A stretch of DNA of 64,000 nt, taken from contig NZ_AKJN02000008.1 in the NCBI RefSeq assembly GCF_000282315.2, forward strand, positions 310,001 to 374,000, in the 5' to 3' direction. Positions within the stretch are counted from its first letter, which is position 1; every line of letters starts with the position of its first letter. The translations under genes were made by a program, and so were the position numbers. Below the pieces are notes generated by a model that saw nothing but the letters and a program-made list of their open reading frames with translations, made no database searches and had not been told where the DNA came from. Source of the stretch: Pseudomonas sp. GM41(2012) (lineage in GTDB: Bacteria > Pseudomonadota > Gammaproteobacteria > Pseudomonadales > Pseudomonadaceae). This document shows positions 63,203-64,000 of the stretch, in pieces.

Positions 63203-63297
63203 CAGCAGGCGATTCCGCCAGGCAACCCGTTGGAGCCATGAGCACGTTCTTCGCAAAAACAGGATGCCGACAGCGGTTGGCAGCGGAGGAAGTGCAC

Positions 63298-64000
63298 ATG
63301 GCTACGCTCATCGGTATTGTCAGTAAGGTCATTGGTCAGGTGTTCGCGGTTGCGAGCGATGGCACCCGACGCGCGCTGGTCGAGGGGGACCGGTTGTTCG
63401 CCGGCGATCAACTGGTCACCGGGGCCGAAGGCGCGGTGGCGGTTCATCTGCACAATGGCCAGGAACTGACACTTGGACGTGGCAGCAGTATGGAGATGAC
63501 GCCCCAGTTACTCGCGAATCAGGCACCCCATGTATACACCGCTGAAGCGGTGACACCGACTCAAGCGCAACTGACCGATGTCGAACAACTGCAAAAAGCG
63601 ATCGCTGCCGGCGACGACCCGACACAGACTGCTGAAGCTACGGCGGCCGGACCGGGTTCGACCGGCGCACCTGGCGCATTGGGCGGCGGCCACTCGTTCG
63701 TCATGCTTGAAGAGGTGGGCGGGCGGGTCGATCCGACGATTGGTTTTCCTACCGCAGGCTTCAACGGCATCCCCGAATTTCCCCTGGGGCGGCTGGCCGG
63801 AAACCCGGACAACGGTGATAACGGTGCAGGTGCTTCAGGTGGTGCAGGTGGTGCAGGTGGTGCAGGTGGTGCAGGAGGATCAGGCGTTGTTCCTGTAACA
63901 CCGGATGTTCCAGTTATTCCTGTGACACCGGTTGTTCCTGATGTGCCGAACAATCCGGTCACCCTCACCGGCCTGTCGGTGGCAGGGGGCGAACTGACCG
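63298..64000 (+). CDS. 5' end of a giant LapA/MapA-type adhesin (partial)
   Basis: An open frame running off the window after 234 codons. Residues 1-65 are a LapA-type N-terminal module (GIVSKVIGQVFAVASDGTRR...EGDRLFAGDQLVTG...GQELTLGRG). TAAG at 115-118 matches the LapG cleavage motif, and HSFVMLEEVGGRVDPTIGF follows as in LapA. Then comes a Gly/Ala run (180-195) and a Val/Pro-rich linker. The start has GGAGGA upstream. The anchor keeps the adhesin in the outer membrane until a LapG-like protease cuts. LapA versus MapA cannot be settled from this stretch; the neighbours favour MapA. Confidence 0.88.
   Translation, partial: MATLIGIVSKVIGQVFAVASDGTRRALVEGDRLFAGDQLVTGAEGAVAVHLHNGQELTLGRGSSMEMTPQLLANQAPHVYTAEAVTPTQAQLTDVEQLQKAIAAGDDPTQTAEATAAGPGSTGAPGALGGGHSFVMLEEVGGRVDPTIGFPTAGFNGIPEFPLGRLAGNPDNGDNGAGASGGAGGAGGAGGAGGSGVVPVTPDVPVIPVTPVVPDVPNNPVTLTGLSVAGGELT

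Larger units (their letters stand above)
62706..63297. promoter_or_regulatory. Divergent 592-bp region between the TolC-like gene and the adhesin
   Basis: No gene is supported. The left 230 bp are AT-rich and should hold the promoters. Two structures stand out on the right: nested hairpins at 63003-63050 and a bulged hairpin at 63175-63202. Such a long spacer before a c-di-GMP-linked adhesin could hold regulator sites, but I see no motif I would name. Confidence 0.5.

Noticed and set aside
63238..63297. 20-codon N-terminal extension of the adhesin from ATG 63238
   Set aside because: It is in frame, but GGAGGA directly precedes the ATG at 63298 and the LapA-like module starts there.

Overview
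The window is chromosomal DNA of a fluorescent pseudomonad, most likely of the Pseudomonas fluorescens group. This rests on high-GC coding, many proteins I recognise as close to P. aeruginosa proteins (CysK, the PA3286-type KAS III, GbuA/GbuR), and many REP-type inverted repeats of the kinds GTAGGAGC..GCTTGC..CGCGAT and AAAAGATCGCAGCCT..GCAGCTCCTAC. I see no tRNA, rRNA, CRISPR array, insertion sequence or prophage. It is mostly ordinary, dense core and accessory chromosome with about 57 supportable protein genes.

Layout. 0-6.4 kb: housekeeping and hypothetical genes (HNH protein, SpeE-like protein, cNMP-binding protein, S9A oligopeptidase, class II amidotransferase, DUF2937). 6.4-11.3 kb: a 5-oxoproline utilisation locus, with a LysR regulator divergent from an MFS transporter plus pxpA-pxpB-pxpC. 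11.3-15.2 kb: a MoxR ATPase/VWA pair, a DUF2442-HTH protein behind a 25-bp palindrome, and a DUF748 protein. 15.3-20.3 kb: cysK, an LpxO-like hydroxylase and two convergent DMT transporters; the first has a long leader holding a Pro-rich small ORF. 20.4-30.7 kb: aceK, hrpA, a FabH-like synthase with a two-hairpin leader, a porin and a DUF482/GNAT protein. 30.8-35.4 kb: an ABC exporter and an overlapping LysR/hydrolase/ppiA operon. 35.6-41.6 kb: azoR, a YigM-like transporter, two mechanosensitive channels facing each other, and a DEAD-box helicase. 41.3-49.6 kb: envelope proteins, cvfB and transporters.

49.7-56.8 kb carries the same series I know from P. aeruginosa PA1414-PA1422: a 42-aa protein, an MBL hydrolase, SSS and NCS1 transporters, an NTF2-like protein, guanidinobutyrase gbuA and its LysR regulator gbuR. 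Here an unusual acyl-carrier-like ORF overlaps the MBL gene. Together these genes should import and hydrolyse 4-guanidinobutyrate.

57.6-64 kb is a type I secretion locus: TolC-, ABC- and HlyD-family genes on the minus strand, divergent from the 5' end of a giant LapA/MapA-type adhesin. Its N-terminal retention module and TAAG LapG-type site are readable. No lapD/lapG pair lies beside the transporter genes, which points to a second, MapA-like adhesin system.

The least explained signals are the Pro-rich small ORF leader at 17.9-18.27 kb, the palindrome before the DUF2442-HTH gene, the serine-less acyl-carrier-like protein, the adhesin leader with stacked hairpins, and several REP hairpins with perfect 40-bp arms.
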